Below are positions 6,778 to 14,748 of a DNA stretch of 30,581 nucleotides, piece by piece. Every line of letters starts with the position of its first letter. The first letter of the stretch is position 1. The DNA is taken from assembly GCA_964617565.1 (NCBI GenBank), contig CAZTYH010000034.1, positions 1 to 30,581 of the forward strand, given 5' to 3'. The stretch comes from JAKJGV01 sp964617565. GTDB lineage: Bacteria; Verrucomicrobiota; Kiritimatiellia; CAIQIC01; JAGNIJ01. A program made the translations under genes and the position numbers. The notes beneath the pieces were generated by a model. It was not told the DNA's origin. It did not search any database and saw nothing but the letters and a program-made list of their open reading frames with translations.

Positions 6778-8682
6778 ATGCATCACGGGTTTGGCATAGA
6801 CATCACCACGCACGCAACGATCGTGGTCGGCGTGATCGCCGCCGTTTACTTCGTTGTCATCACGGCCTTCGGGACTTATTTCTCGAAGTTCAGCAAGAAC
6901 ATCAACGATTACTTTTACAGTGGCCAGCGTTTCTCCTGGTGGCTCGCGGCAGCCAGCATGGTGGCCACCGGCATCGGTTCATACAGCTACCTGAAATATT
7001 CCCAGCAGGGATACGAGACGGGAATGAGCGGTTCGATGCCGTATCTGAACGATTGGTTCATCGTTCCGTTTTTCATGTTCGGTTGGCTGCCGATTATTTA
7101 TTTCGCACGGGTCCGATCCATCCCGGAGTATTTTGAGCGGCGATTCAACCGGACGGCGCGCTACATCGCGGTTGCGATCATCCTGATGTACATGTTCTTT
7201 TACATCGGCTACAACCTCTTCACCATCGGCGTCGCGATCGAAGGATTGTTTGGTATCCGGCAGATCTATTCCGTTCCCTTCATAGCCTTTTTCCTTGGTT
7301 TGTATGTCACCTTCGGCGGACAGACAGCGGTTATTTTCACGGATCTTTTCCAGGGCATCATGTTGTATCTTGCCGGGGGGATCGCCATTTTCGCGGGCAT
7401 CTGGGCCCTGGGCGGAATGAGCGAGTGGTGGGGCTGGCTGCCCGTGTCGTATCGGCTTCCTTTCGTGGATCTTGTGGCGGATCCGAAATACAATTCGGCC
7501 GGCCTTTTCTGGGGAGAAGCGCTGGCCGGCAGCATTGCGTTCACGTTCATGAACCAGGGTTTCATCATGCGCTACCTGGCGATCAAGAGCGTGCAGGAAG
7601 GCCGGAAAGCGGCGCTTTTCAATGTGCTGGTGACCCTGCCTCTTTCCGCCGTCGTGGTGGGTGCGGTAGGGTGGCTGGCCCGTTCGCTGATCGTGAAGCA
7701 GGCGGTCATGGGTGGTGTGCTGGAAGGTATCGCGCCGATCCGAATCGAAAATTCCGCGCACACGTTTATCGTGGTCTGCTGGGAAACGCTGCGGCGCAAC
7801 GAATGGGTTTTCGGATTCATTATCGCCGCGTTGACAGCCGCGCTGATGTCCACCATTGATACACTGATCAACGCCTGCGCGGCGATCGGCATCTATGACA
7901 TCTACAAGCCTCTTGTCCGTCCGGATGCGGATGACCGGCATTACCTGAAGGCGGCGCGATGGGCCTCGGCATTGGCGACGGTGCTGGGATTGCTCCTGGT
8001 GATCTGGTTCAACAAGCAGTCGGGCAGTCTGATGGCCATACACTACAAGGGCATCATGTTGATCATTCCGCCGATCGTGACCACGATATTTCTCGGCGCG
8101 TTCTGGCGTCGCTTCACGGCGACGGCGGCCTGCGTTTCGATGATGATCGGCGTTTTGTTCACGATGCTGACCAACTGGGTCCCCGGGATCACGCGCCCTC
8201 TCGCGTGGTTCGTTTACGGGAACCAGAGCCCGAAGGACATTTACATGCCCGCGCTGTTCGGAATGCTGGTGACGGCCGTGGTAGGGATCGTGGTGACATT
8301 CATGACCAGGCCGAATCCGAAAAAGGATATTATCGGACTGACGGCCGACACGCTCGACGCCGCAATGGCGCAGTACAAAGGTGATGTTCCGAATCACGAG
8401 GTTGGAAAAAAGGTGCGGCACGTTCCCCTGGTATGCGACGAGTCGGTTCCTGCGGGGCTGGTTGCCGTCACACCCGCAATGATGGAGCGCTTGAAGGCGC
8501 GCGAGGGCGACCTGGTTTACATGGCCGACAGCCGGTGGTGGTTGGGCGGCTTGCGCTCCAACCACGTCAAGCTGACCGCGCCGCGCGCGGCAGGAACGGA
8601 ATCCGTGGTCCTGTCTCGCGCAACCATGGACGATGCGTTTCTGCTTGATGGTCGTCCCGTGACGATTGAAAAAATCTTCTGA
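6778..8682 (+). CDS. Sodium:solute symporter family transporter with soluble C-terminal extension
   Basis: A 634-residue secondary transporter of the SSS family (LeuT-like fold, about 13 helices). Family features include NDYFYSGQRFSWWLAAASM near the start, the following GTGIGS-like unwound first core helix (here ATGIGSYSYL), YVTFGGQTAVIFTDLFQGIMLYLAGG (about 178-203), and AALTAALMSTIDTLINACAA (about 351-370), where the Ser/Thr fit the sodium site. After the last helix (about residue 510) comes a cytosolic tail of about 120 residues with a small beta-rich segment (VTPAMMERLKAREGDLVYMA). I cannot assign that tail to a named domain. The substrate cannot be read from sequence; sugars, amino acids and carboxylates are all possible. 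It is coupled to the small membrane protein upstream. Confidence 0.88.
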   Translation: MHHGFGIDITTHATIVVGVIAAVYFVVITAFGTYFSKFSKNINDYFYSGQRFSWWLAAASMVATGIGSYSYLKYSQQGYETGMSGSMPYLNDWFIVPFFMFGWLPIIYFARVRSIPEYFERRFNRTARYIAVAIILMYMFFYIGYNLFTIGVAIEGLFGIRQIYSVPFIAFFLGLYVTFGGQTAVIFTDLFQGIMLYLAGGIAIFAGIWALGGMSEWWGWLPVSYRLPFVDLVADPKYNSAGLFWGEALAGSIAFTFMNQGFIMRYLAIKSVQEGRKAALFNVLVTLPLSAVVVGAVGWLARSLIVKQAVMGGVLEGIAPIRIENSAHTFIVVCWETLRRNEWVFGFIIAALTAALMSTIDTLINACAAIGIYDIYKPLVRPDADDRHYLKAARWASALATVLGLLLVIWFNKQSGSLMAIHYKGIMLIIPPIVTTIFLGAFWRRFTATAACVSMMIGVLFTMLTNWVPGITRPLAWFVYGNQSPKDIYMPALFGMLVTAVVGIVVTFMTRPNPKKDIIGLTADTLDAAMAQYKGDVPNHEVGKKVRHVPLVCDESVPAGLVAVTPAMMERLKAREGDLVYMADSRWWLGGLRSNHVKLTAPRAAGTESVVLSRATMDDAFLLDGRPVTIEKIF

Positions 8683-9085
8683 CAACGGCCTTTTTCATGG
8701 CCTCTGTGGCGACTCCTTCAAGATTTCCGCTCGCACCGCATGGTGGGGTGTGGTATCGTCTTATCATTAAGGACTTCAGCGGGGGCACGTTTGCGCGAGT
8801 TTCTCGACAAGGGGGCCGAAGTACTCATGGCTTGTCAGCGATTCCTTACAGGAATTGACCGGGGCGAAGCCTGCACAAAAGCCGTATTTTAAGCGATTTC
8901 ATGCAGAAGGAGGCGATGTTAGTATTCTGTTGATTTCTTGAATCCCGTTGTTCGTGTGGTATGATTTATGACGTGAGAAAAAGGATGTAGGGAATTTTTT
9001 TGGCTAAATTCGTAAATGATCAATATGTTCATTTTGTTCTAAAGGTAATGTGCCTGAGTCGCAGTTCAAAAGGGGGGATATGACC
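8683..9085 (+). promoter_or_regulatory. 403-base non-coding gap before the polysaccharide operon
   Basis: No supported gene lies here. A 53-codon frame (8697-8858) has no ribosome binding site. The right half is AT-rich and holds a candidate promoter (8938-8965), leaving a long leader of over 100 bases before the first gene. A short inverted repeat ATTCCT/AGGAAT (8841-8855, 3-base loop) could be an operator but is too short to claim. No strong terminator hairpin is visible after the symporter, and I recognise no riboswitch. Confidence 0.5.
8938..8965 (+). promoter_or_regulatory. Candidate extended -10 promoter for the polysaccharide operon
   Basis: TTGAAT (8938-8943) and TATGAT (8960-8965) are separated by 16 bases, and TGG directly before the -10 forms an extended -10 (TGn). 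It is the best sigma-70-like site in the gap. Transcription would start near 8972, about 115 bases before the first gene, leaving room for leader control. Confidence 0.5.
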
Positions 9086-9823
9086 ATGTTAAAGCGTGAT
9101 CCTTCATCGGGGTCGGCCGGAATGTTGTTGCGTAGTGCCGGTCTGGCGGTTCTTCTCCTTGTTGTGTTGTTATCCGCCGTCGGCTGCACAACACCCGCGG
9201 CATCGGTCATTGAACCGGGCAATGCGGTGCCTCCTCTTGTGATGCACCTGATGCCTGGCGATGAAGTTGAGATCAGCTTTTTCGGCGCGCCGGATCTTAA
9301 CACGACACAAGCCATTCGGCGGGACGGCAAGATATCGCTTCAACTGGTCGGCGATGTAGCTGCCGCGGGAAAAACGCCGGACGCTTTTCAGGACGAGTTG
9401 CGCGCGCTTTATGCCAGGGAACTTCAGATCAAGGATGTCAGCATTATTCTGCGCACACCGCCGCCGGTTCTGGTATCCGGCTCTGTTCTCAAGCCCGGGC
9501 GTGTTCTTCTGGACCGGCCGCTCACGGTGCTTGATGCCATCATGGAATCCGGCGGGTTCAATCTCCGCGAGGCGGAAGTGCGCAGCGTGGTCCTGATCCG
9601 GCATGAAAACGGCAAGAGGATGGGGTTTGTCTTCAACTTCAAGAATGCCCTGGCGGGGGAAGGCGAGGACATGCCTTTTTATGTTCAGCCGTTCGATATT
9701 GTCTATGTGCCGCGCACGCGAATTACCCGCGTGAATCAGTGGATAGATCAATATATCAACCGGATGCTTCCCAACCTGGGTGTGAGCTACGGAACGGATG
9801 GCGAGGCGCGTATTTATCGGTGA
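9086..9823 (+). CDS. Wza-type polysaccharide export lipoprotein (Poly_export/SLBB)
   Basis: A 245-residue secreted protein for outer-membrane export of polysaccharide. A hydrophobic signal segment (about 16-32) ends in the lipobox-like SAVGC, so the mature protein is probably lipidated at Cys. The Poly_export domain follows (LMPGDEVEISFFGAPDLNTT to the first beta repeats), then one SLBB-type domain (VLVSGSVLKPGRVLLDRPLT). It is shorter than E. coli Wza, which has an extra C-terminal helix for the membrane pore; here the tail after PFDIVYVPRT carries a short amphipathic stretch that might do this. ATG 9086 is preferred over 9080 because the AGGGGGG site (9071-9077) is then 8 bases away rather than 2. 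First gene of the operon. Confidence 0.9.
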   Translation: MLKRDPSSGSAGMLLRSAGLAVLLLVVLLSAVGCTTPAASVIEPGNAVPPLVMHLMPGDEVEISFFGAPDLNTTQAIRRDGKISLQLVGDVAAAGKTPDAFQDELRALYARELQIKDVSIILRTPPPVLVSGSVLKPGRVLLDRPLTVLDAIMESGGFNLREAEVRSVVLIRHENGKRMGFVFNFKNALAGEGEDMPFYVQPFDIVYVPRTRITRVNQWIDQYINRMLPNLGVSYGTDGEARIYR

Positions 9824-9854
9824 AGTAAGTTCTGTTTTGCGGAAGGGGAATGTC

Positions 9855-10994
9855 ATGAAAGCGTTGTTTGGCGGGGGGGGTGAGAGAAGGAGCCAGGTGT
9901 ACGATCCTTCGGTGCGGATACTATCCGACGAGATTTTCTGGGCGATGTTGGATCGGGAGCGTGCGCTGGCCGATCGGGCGGAGCGGTGTTTTGCGCTGTT
10001 GGTGTTTGATACTTCTCCGCGTTTTAAAGGCGATGAGCGAGCCCTGGCGATTGCCAAAGCCATACAATCCCGGCTGCGGCTCAGCGATGCCGTGGGGTGG
10101 CTGGACAAGAATCGAATCGGAGCGCTGTTGGCAAACGCGGGCGCGGACGACGCCAGGAAAATAGCCGAAAACATTTGTTCGAAGGTCGGGAAAAAGGCGG
10201 ACTGGCCCGCGTGCGATGTCTATGCGTATCCCATGTCGGCCCATTCGGTACAAAAGGATTTTATTCGCGATCATGGGGCATCCGGTGATCCCGCGGCGAA
10301 GGAGACCCGGGTGGGAATGGCCACGCTGGAAGGCGTGCATGAGCTGTTGGCGCCGGCAGTTCCGGCGTGGAAAAGGGCATTGGATGTCGCTGTTGCCGGG
10401 AGCGCGCTGATCATTCTTGCGCCGCTGTTTCTCATGCTTGCGGCCTATATCAAGCTCGTTTCTCCGGGGCCGGTCTTTTACAAGCAGTTGCGCATGGGCC
10501 GCGCGTGCCGGATTTTTTCCTGCCTGAAATTCCGGACCATGCACGTGAATGCGGATACGAAGGTACACGTGCAGCACATGTCGCATTTGATCGAGTGCAA
10601 CAACGCGCCAATGACCAAGCTGGAGATGAAGGAGGATGCCCGACTAATTCCGTTTGCCCGTATCATTCGGGCTGCGGGGCTGGATGAATTGCCGCAATTG
10701 ATCAATGTGTTGCGCGGTGAGATGAGCGTGGTGGGTCCGCGCCCCTGCATCCCGTATGAATTCGAGCAGTTCTCCACATGGCACCGCCGCCGCTTCGATA
10801 CGCTTCCCGGGTTGACCGGGCTGTGGCAGGTGCGGGGGAAGAATCGGACCTCTTTCACGCAGATGATGCGCTACGACATCCGCTATGCATCAAGCCTTTC
10901 GCCGGCCAGGGATGCGGGCATCTTGCTGCAAACCCCCGCGGCGGTGCTGTCGCAGGTGTTGATGATCCGCGAAGGGAGCGAAGCCGCACAATGA
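9855..10994 (+). CDS. Initiating sugar transferase fused to a degenerate GGDEF-like domain
   Basis: A 379-residue two-part protein. The C-terminal part (about 172-379) is a bacterial sugar transferase (WcaJ/PglC superfamily): KRALDVAVAGSALIILAPLF, then LKFRTMHVNADT, LDELPQLINVLRGEMSVVGPRP and LPGLTGLWQVRGKN. Such enzymes transfer a sugar-phosphate from UDP-sugar to undecaprenyl phosphate, starting the repeat unit. The N-terminal 22-125 region resembles a GGDEF fold (FALLVFD, then SDAVGWLDKNRIGALLANAGADDARKIAENI), but the signature motif is replaced by DKNRI (84-88), so it should not make c-di-GMP. It may act as a regulatory domain; this is inference. ATG 9855 follows GGAAGGGG; its stop overlaps the next start (ATGA). 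Confidence 0.88.
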   Translation: MKALFGGGGERRSQVYDPSVRILSDEIFWAMLDRERALADRAERCFALLVFDTSPRFKGDERALAIAKAIQSRLRLSDAVGWLDKNRIGALLANAGADDARKIAENICSKVGKKADWPACDVYAYPMSAHSVQKDFIRDHGASGDPAAKETRVGMATLEGVHELLAPAVPAWKRALDVAVAGSALIILAPLFLMLAAYIKLVSPGPVFYKQLRMGRACRIFSCLKFRTMHVNADTKVHVQHMSHLIECNNAPMTKLEMKEDARLIPFARIIRAAGLDELPQLINVLRGEMSVVGPRPCIPYEFEQFSTWHRRRFDTLPGLTGLWQVRGKNRTSFTQMMRYDIRYASSLSPARDAGILLQTPAAVLSQVLMIREGSEAAQ

Positions 10995-12046
10995 CCGAAC
11001 CCGTCCATGTAGCCGTGATCGGTTGCGGGTATTGGGGGCCGAACCTGGTCCGGAATCTTCGCAGCACGCGCGGAGCAGCGGTCCGTACGGTTTGTGATAC
11101 GGACGATCGCCGCTTGGCTCACATGAAGAAGCTGTATCCGGATGTGGCGGTGCAAAAGGATTATCGCAAGCTGCTGAAAGACAGTTCCGTGGATGCCGTG
11201 GTGATTGCCACGCCTGTTCAATACCATTTTGAAATGGCCAGGGCTGCGTTGTCGGCGGGCAAGCATGTGCTGATCGAAAAACCCATGGCGCGCTCCAGCG
11301 AAGAATGTGAAACGCTGTGCGCGGTGGCCAAGCGGAAGCGCCGTGCGTTGATGGTGGGGCACACCTTCCTGTATTCGGCGCCGATCCGCAAAATGAAGGA
11401 AATCATTGATGCGGGTGACCTGGGAGAGCTTCGGTACATCAGCGCGCGCCGCCTCAACCTGGGGCTTTTCCAGCGGGATATCAATGTAACGTGGGATCTC
11501 GCGCCTCACGATTTATCCATCATCACCTACCTGATCGGCACGACGCCGGTGGCGGTGAATTGCACGGGCGGACGCAACGTGCATCCGAATGTGGAAGATG
11601 TGACAACGCTCTCGCTATTCTTCCCGCGTGGAGATTACGCCACGATCCACAGCAGTTGGTTGGATCCGCGAAAGATCCGCGACATGACCGTGGTGGGCAG
11701 CCGCCGCATGATCGTTTACAATGATCTTGAGCCGCTTCATAAAATTACGGTGTTCGACGCCCGCGTGGAGAGGCCCCCGCACTACGATACGTTTGCCGAA
11801 TTTCATTACGCCTATCATTACGGCGATATGTATTCGCCCTACATCAAGCAGGATGAGCCGTTGAAAGTGCAATGCCAGCACTTCATTGACAGCGTCTGCA
11901 ACGGCACGAAGCCGATGACCGACGGCGAGCACGGGCTCGCTGTCGTGAAGATCCTGGAAGCGGCCTCCCAGTCATTAAAAAAAGACGGGGCGCGTATTCG
12001 TCTGAACAAGGGGCCGGTTGTTCGTCCGGGCAAAGGGAAAAAATGA
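10991..12046 (+). CDS. Gfo/Idh/MocA-type oxidoreductase, probable UDP-sugar 3-dehydrogenase (WbpB-like)
   Basis: A 351-residue NAD-dependent dehydrogenase. The Rossmann start is clear (VHVAVIGCGYWGPNLVRNL), as are DAVVIATPVQYHFEMARAAL and the family's catalytic HVLIEKPMA (Lys of EKP). The GFO_IDH_MocA C-terminal domain follows. The closest functional idea is WbpB/WlbA, which oxidises C3 of UDP-GlcNAc uronic acid. This rests on the next two genes being a WbpD-like acetyltransferase and a WbpE-like aminotransferase, the same trio that makes UDP-2,3-diacetamido-2,3-dideoxy-glucuronic acid in Pseudomonas and Bordetella. Overlaps both neighbours by ATGA. Confidence 0.85.
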   Translation: MTEPVHVAVIGCGYWGPNLVRNLRSTRGAAVRTVCDTDDRRLAHMKKLYPDVAVQKDYRKLLKDSSVDAVVIATPVQYHFEMARAALSAGKHVLIEKPMARSSEECETLCAVAKRKRRALMVGHTFLYSAPIRKMKEIIDAGDLGELRYISARRLNLGLFQRDINVTWDLAPHDLSIITYLIGTTPVAVNCTGGRNVHPNVEDVTTLSLFFPRGDYATIHSSWLDPRKIRDMTVVGSRRMIVYNDLEPLHKITVFDARVERPPHYDTFAEFHYAYHYGDMYSPYIKQDEPLKVQCQHFIDSVCNGTKPMTDGEHGLAVVKILEAASQSLKKDGARIRLNKGPVVRPGKGKK

Positions 12047-12534
12047 GTACCGCCCTGCAACGCATTGCCCCGGATGTTCGTCTCGGCAAGGACGTGCGGA
12101 TCGCGGACTTTGTCAACCTCTATGGCTGCGCGATCGGCGACGATTCGCGGATAGGTCCGTTCGTGGAGATTCAAAAGGGCGCGCAGATCGGACGGCGTTG
12201 CAAGGTTTCCAGCCATAGTTTCATTTGCGAGGGGGTGGAGATCGAGGATGAGGTGTTCGTGGGACACCACGTGGTTTTTGTCAACGACCGGATCCCTCGC
12301 GCCGCGAACCAGGACGGGTCCTTGAAGGGCGATAAGGACTGGGTTTGCGTGCCCACGCGGATTTGCCGGCGCGCTTCGCTGGGTTCGGGTGCGGTGATCC
12401 TTTGCGGGGTCACGGTGGGTGAGGGCGCCCTGGTGGGAGCGGGCAGCGTGGTGACGCGCGATGTTCCGCCCGGCACGGTCGTGGCAGGCAATCCGGCGCG
12501 CGTGTTGAGGACACTTGCAGAAGAGGAGCGATGA
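12043..12534 (+). CDS. Hexapeptide-repeat N-acetyltransferase (WbpD-like)
   Basis: A 163-residue left-handed beta-helix acyltransferase, with repeated [I/V]G-x4 units: VRLGKDVRIADFVNLYG, IGDDSRIGPFVEIQKGAQIG and SLGSGAVILCGVTVGEGALV, and the common ending VVAGNPARVLRTL. DEVFVGHHVVFVNDRIPRA matches the loop holding the catalytic His in WbpD/WlbB-type sugar 3-N-acetyltransferases. By context it should acetylate the 3-amino group made by the aminotransferase encoded next, using acetyl-CoA. Length is typical for WlbB-like proteins. ATGA overlaps at both ends. Confidence 0.87.
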   Translation: MSTALQRIAPDVRLGKDVRIADFVNLYGCAIGDDSRIGPFVEIQKGAQIGRRCKVSSHSFICEGVEIEDEVFVGHHVVFVNDRIPRAANQDGSLKGDKDWVCVPTRICRRASLGSGAVILCGVTVGEGALVGAGSVVTRDVPPGTVVAGNPARVLRTLAEEER

Positions 12535-13658
12535 AAGTTCCGTTCCTGGATTTGAAGCGACCCTACGAAACGTTGCGTCCGGAGATTCTTCCTGCGATTG
12601 AGGCGGTCCTTTCTTCCGCGGCATTTGCCGGAGGTCCGTTTGTCGCCCGTTTTGAAGAAGAGTTTGCCGCGTACTGCGGGCGCAGATTTGCGGTTGGTGT
12701 GGGCAATGGAACCGATGCGTTGTGGCTGGCGCTGCTGGCGCTGGGTGTCGGGCCCGGCGATGAAGTCATTACGGCAGCCAACACGTTCATCGCAACGGCC
12801 GAGGCGATCAGCTTCACCGGGGCGAAGCCGGTGTTCGTGGATGTCGAGGAAACAACGTACAACATGAATCCCTCTCTCGTGGAGGCGGCCATTACCCCGC
12901 GCACCCGGGTGATCATTCCTGTTCATCTCTACGGCCAGATGGCGGATATGGATCCGATCCTTGCCGTGGCGCAGCGGCATGGTTTGCAGGTCGTGGAAGA
13001 TGCGTCACAGGCGCATGGTGCGAAGTATAACGGCCGGCCGGCCGGCTCGATGGGGGGCATGGGGTGTTTCAGTTTTTATCCCGGAAAGAACCTTGGCGCG
13101 TATGGAGAAGGCGGCGCGGTGGTTACGGACGACGAAAAGCTCGCCGGCCAGTTGCGTGCGTTGCGAGAACATGGCCAGAAGCAGAAATACATCCACCAGG
13201 TGATTGGCTGGAATGCCCGCATGGATGGCATCCAGGGCGCGGTATTGAGTGTGAAACTGCGCTATCTTGATGAGGGTAATGATGCGCGCCGACGTCACGC
13301 GCGTGATTATGATCGCTTGTTGGCCGGACTGCCTGCCGTGGTGCGCCCGGTTGAGCGGCCGGGATCGCATCATGTCTATCACATTTACGCCGTTCGCGTG
13401 CCGGATCGCGATCGAGTGCTGCGTGAGCTGGAGCAGCGGGGCGTTTCCTGCGGCATTCACTACCCGGTGCCGATTCATTTGCAGGAGGCTTATGCCGCGT
13501 TGAAGCTGTCCCGCGGTGCCTATCCCGTGGCGGAACGCTGCGCGGGCGAGGAATTGTCTTTACCCATGTATCCCGAGTTGACGGAGGAAATGGTGGGGTA
13601 CGTGGCCGGGCAGTTGCGCGAAGTCTTGGTGGAAACGGCTCAGCCGGTAACGCGGTGA
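12531..13658 (+). CDS. DegT/DnrJ/EryC1-type sugar aminotransferase (WbpE-like)
   Basis: A 375-residue PLP-dependent aminotransferase acting on nucleotide-linked keto sugars. It begins MKVPFLDLKRPYETLRPEI, typical of WbpE/WlbC. GVGNGTDALWLALLALGVGPGDEVI forms the cofactor phosphate site, VVEDASQAHGAKY holds the conserved Asp, and FSFYPGKNLGAYGEGGA contains the PLP-binding Lys186. VIGWNARMDGIQGAVL and GIHYPVPIHLQEAY are family signatures. With the two genes before it, this suggests conversion of a 3-keto to a 3-amino uronic acid before N-acetylation. The UDP-GlcNAc 6-dehydrogenase and C2 epimerase genes of the pathway are not in this window. Confidence 0.9.
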   Translation: MKVPFLDLKRPYETLRPEILPAIEAVLSSAAFAGGPFVARFEEEFAAYCGRRFAVGVGNGTDALWLALLALGVGPGDEVITAANTFIATAEAISFTGAKPVFVDVEETTYNMNPSLVEAAITPRTRVIIPVHLYGQMADMDPILAVAQRHGLQVVEDASQAHGAKYNGRPAGSMGGMGCFSFYPGKNLGAYGEGGAVVTDDEKLAGQLRALREHGQKQKYIHQVIGWNARMDGIQGAVLSVKLRYLDEGNDARRRHARDYDRLLAGLPAVVRPVERPGSHHVYHIYAVRVPDRDRVLRELEQRGVSCGIHYPVPIHLQEAYAALKLSRGAYPVAERCAGEELSLPMYPELTEEMVGYVAGQLREVLVETAQPVTR

Positions 13659-13679
13659 CGGAACGCAGTCTTGGTGTCC

Positions 13680-14732
13680 ATGATGACAGCCGCAGTTCAT
13701 ATGGTAAGTCCGCTGGATTATCCGCAGTGGGATGAGTGGGTTGGCTCGTGGGATGAAGCCACCTCGTTTCACGGGTCGGCGTGGTGCCGCACGCTGGTTG
13801 AGGCGTACGGCTATCGGCCGTGTTACGGGATCATGAAGGAGGAAGACGGGAGCTTGCGCGCGGTGCTTCCAATGATGGAAGTTCGCGGCATGGGAGGCCG
13901 GCGCAGGGGCGTGAGTCTCCCTTTCACCGATGTTTGCGGGATGCTCGTGCGTAACGGCAATGACGGGGTGCTTTTGCTGGACGCGATTCGCAGCGAGGCG
14001 CGTTTGCAGGGTTGGCGAACCATCGAGTTCCGGGGCGCGATGCCGGCGGATGAAAACGCGTCGCCGATACCCGCGATATCCTTCGTGACCCATACGGTGG
14101 ATTTAAGCGGAACCGAGGATGATCTGTGGACTCGTTGCCGCCCTGCCGTGCGGCGTGCCATTCGCAAGGCGCGCGAAGCGGGGCTTGAGGTTGAGTGCGG
14201 CAGCGGAGACGATTTCGTGAATGCTTTTTATTATTTGTTCACCCTGACGCGGCGCCGGCACGGGTTGCCTCCGCCGCCGCGCGGCTTCTTCCGCTCATTT
14301 CAGCGACATGTACTTCAATCGGGAGCCGGCACGGTGGTGATGGCCAGGCGTAAGGGCGAGCCGGTTGCGGCGTCCATCTTTCTGTGCTTCGGCGGGCATG
14401 CCCTCTTCAAGTATGGAGCGTCGGACCATCGGTATCAGGGCGACCGTCCGAACGACCTCGTCATGTGGGAAGGACTGCGCTGGTGCCAAGGGCAGGGGTG
14501 TCATGCGATGTCGCTCGGCAAAACGCGGACAGTACAGGAGGGGTTGCGCCGGTTCAAGATGGGATGGGGAGGAAACGAGGACAACCTGGATTACTTTGTC
14601 TATGATGTGTCGGAAAACAAATATGTGGTGTGCCGGGACGAAGTGGATGGATGGTACAATGTTGTGTTTCGCCGCATGCCCTTGCCCATGCTGAGATGGG
14701 CGGGTCGGTTGCTTTATCCTTATGCGGCATAG
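13680..14732 (+). CDS. FemAB/GNAT-fold transferase, exopolysaccharide-associated
   Basis: A 350-residue protein of the FemAB-like class, two tandem acetyltransferase folds. Visible family patterns include FHGSAWCRTLVEAYGYRPCYG near the start, LWTRCRPAVRRAIRKAREAGLEVE (the usual RR.IRKA helix), RRKGEPVAASIFLCFGGHALFKYGAS and HRYQGDRPNDLVMWEGLRW, followed by LGKTRTVQEGLRRFKMGWGG. Relatives in exosortase-type polysaccharide loci are often annotated FemAB family; true FemX/FemA enzymes transfer amino acids from tRNA. Here an acyl or aminoacyl decoration of the polymer is a reasonable inference. The ribosome binding site is weak; ATG 13680 or 13683 are equal candidates. Confidence 0.82.
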   Translation: MMTAAVHMVSPLDYPQWDEWVGSWDEATSFHGSAWCRTLVEAYGYRPCYGIMKEEDGSLRAVLPMMEVRGMGGRRRGVSLPFTDVCGMLVRNGNDGVLLLDAIRSEARLQGWRTIEFRGAMPADENASPIPAISFVTHTVDLSGTEDDLWTRCRPAVRRAIRKAREAGLEVECGSGDDFVNAFYYLFTLTRRRHGLPPPPRGFFRSFQRHVLQSGAGTVVMARRKGEPVAASIFLCFGGHALFKYGASDHRYQGDRPNDLVMWEGLRWCQGQGCHAMSLGKTRTVQEGLRRFKMGWGGNEDNLDYFVYDVSENKYVVCRDEVDGWYNVVFRRMPLPMLRWAGRLLYPYAA

Positions 14733-14748
14733 GGAGAGGAGTCTGTAT

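Noticed and set aside
6979..8685. Long open frame of 568 codons on the minus strand opposite the symporter
   Set aside because: It lies antisense to a clear SSS-family gene, has no signal, domain or ribosome binding site, and is rich in His/Arg as expected of a GC-rich shadow.
8697..8858. Possible 53-codon gene after the symporter
   Set aside because: No ribosome binding site, no recognisable motif, and it lies in a regulatory gap.
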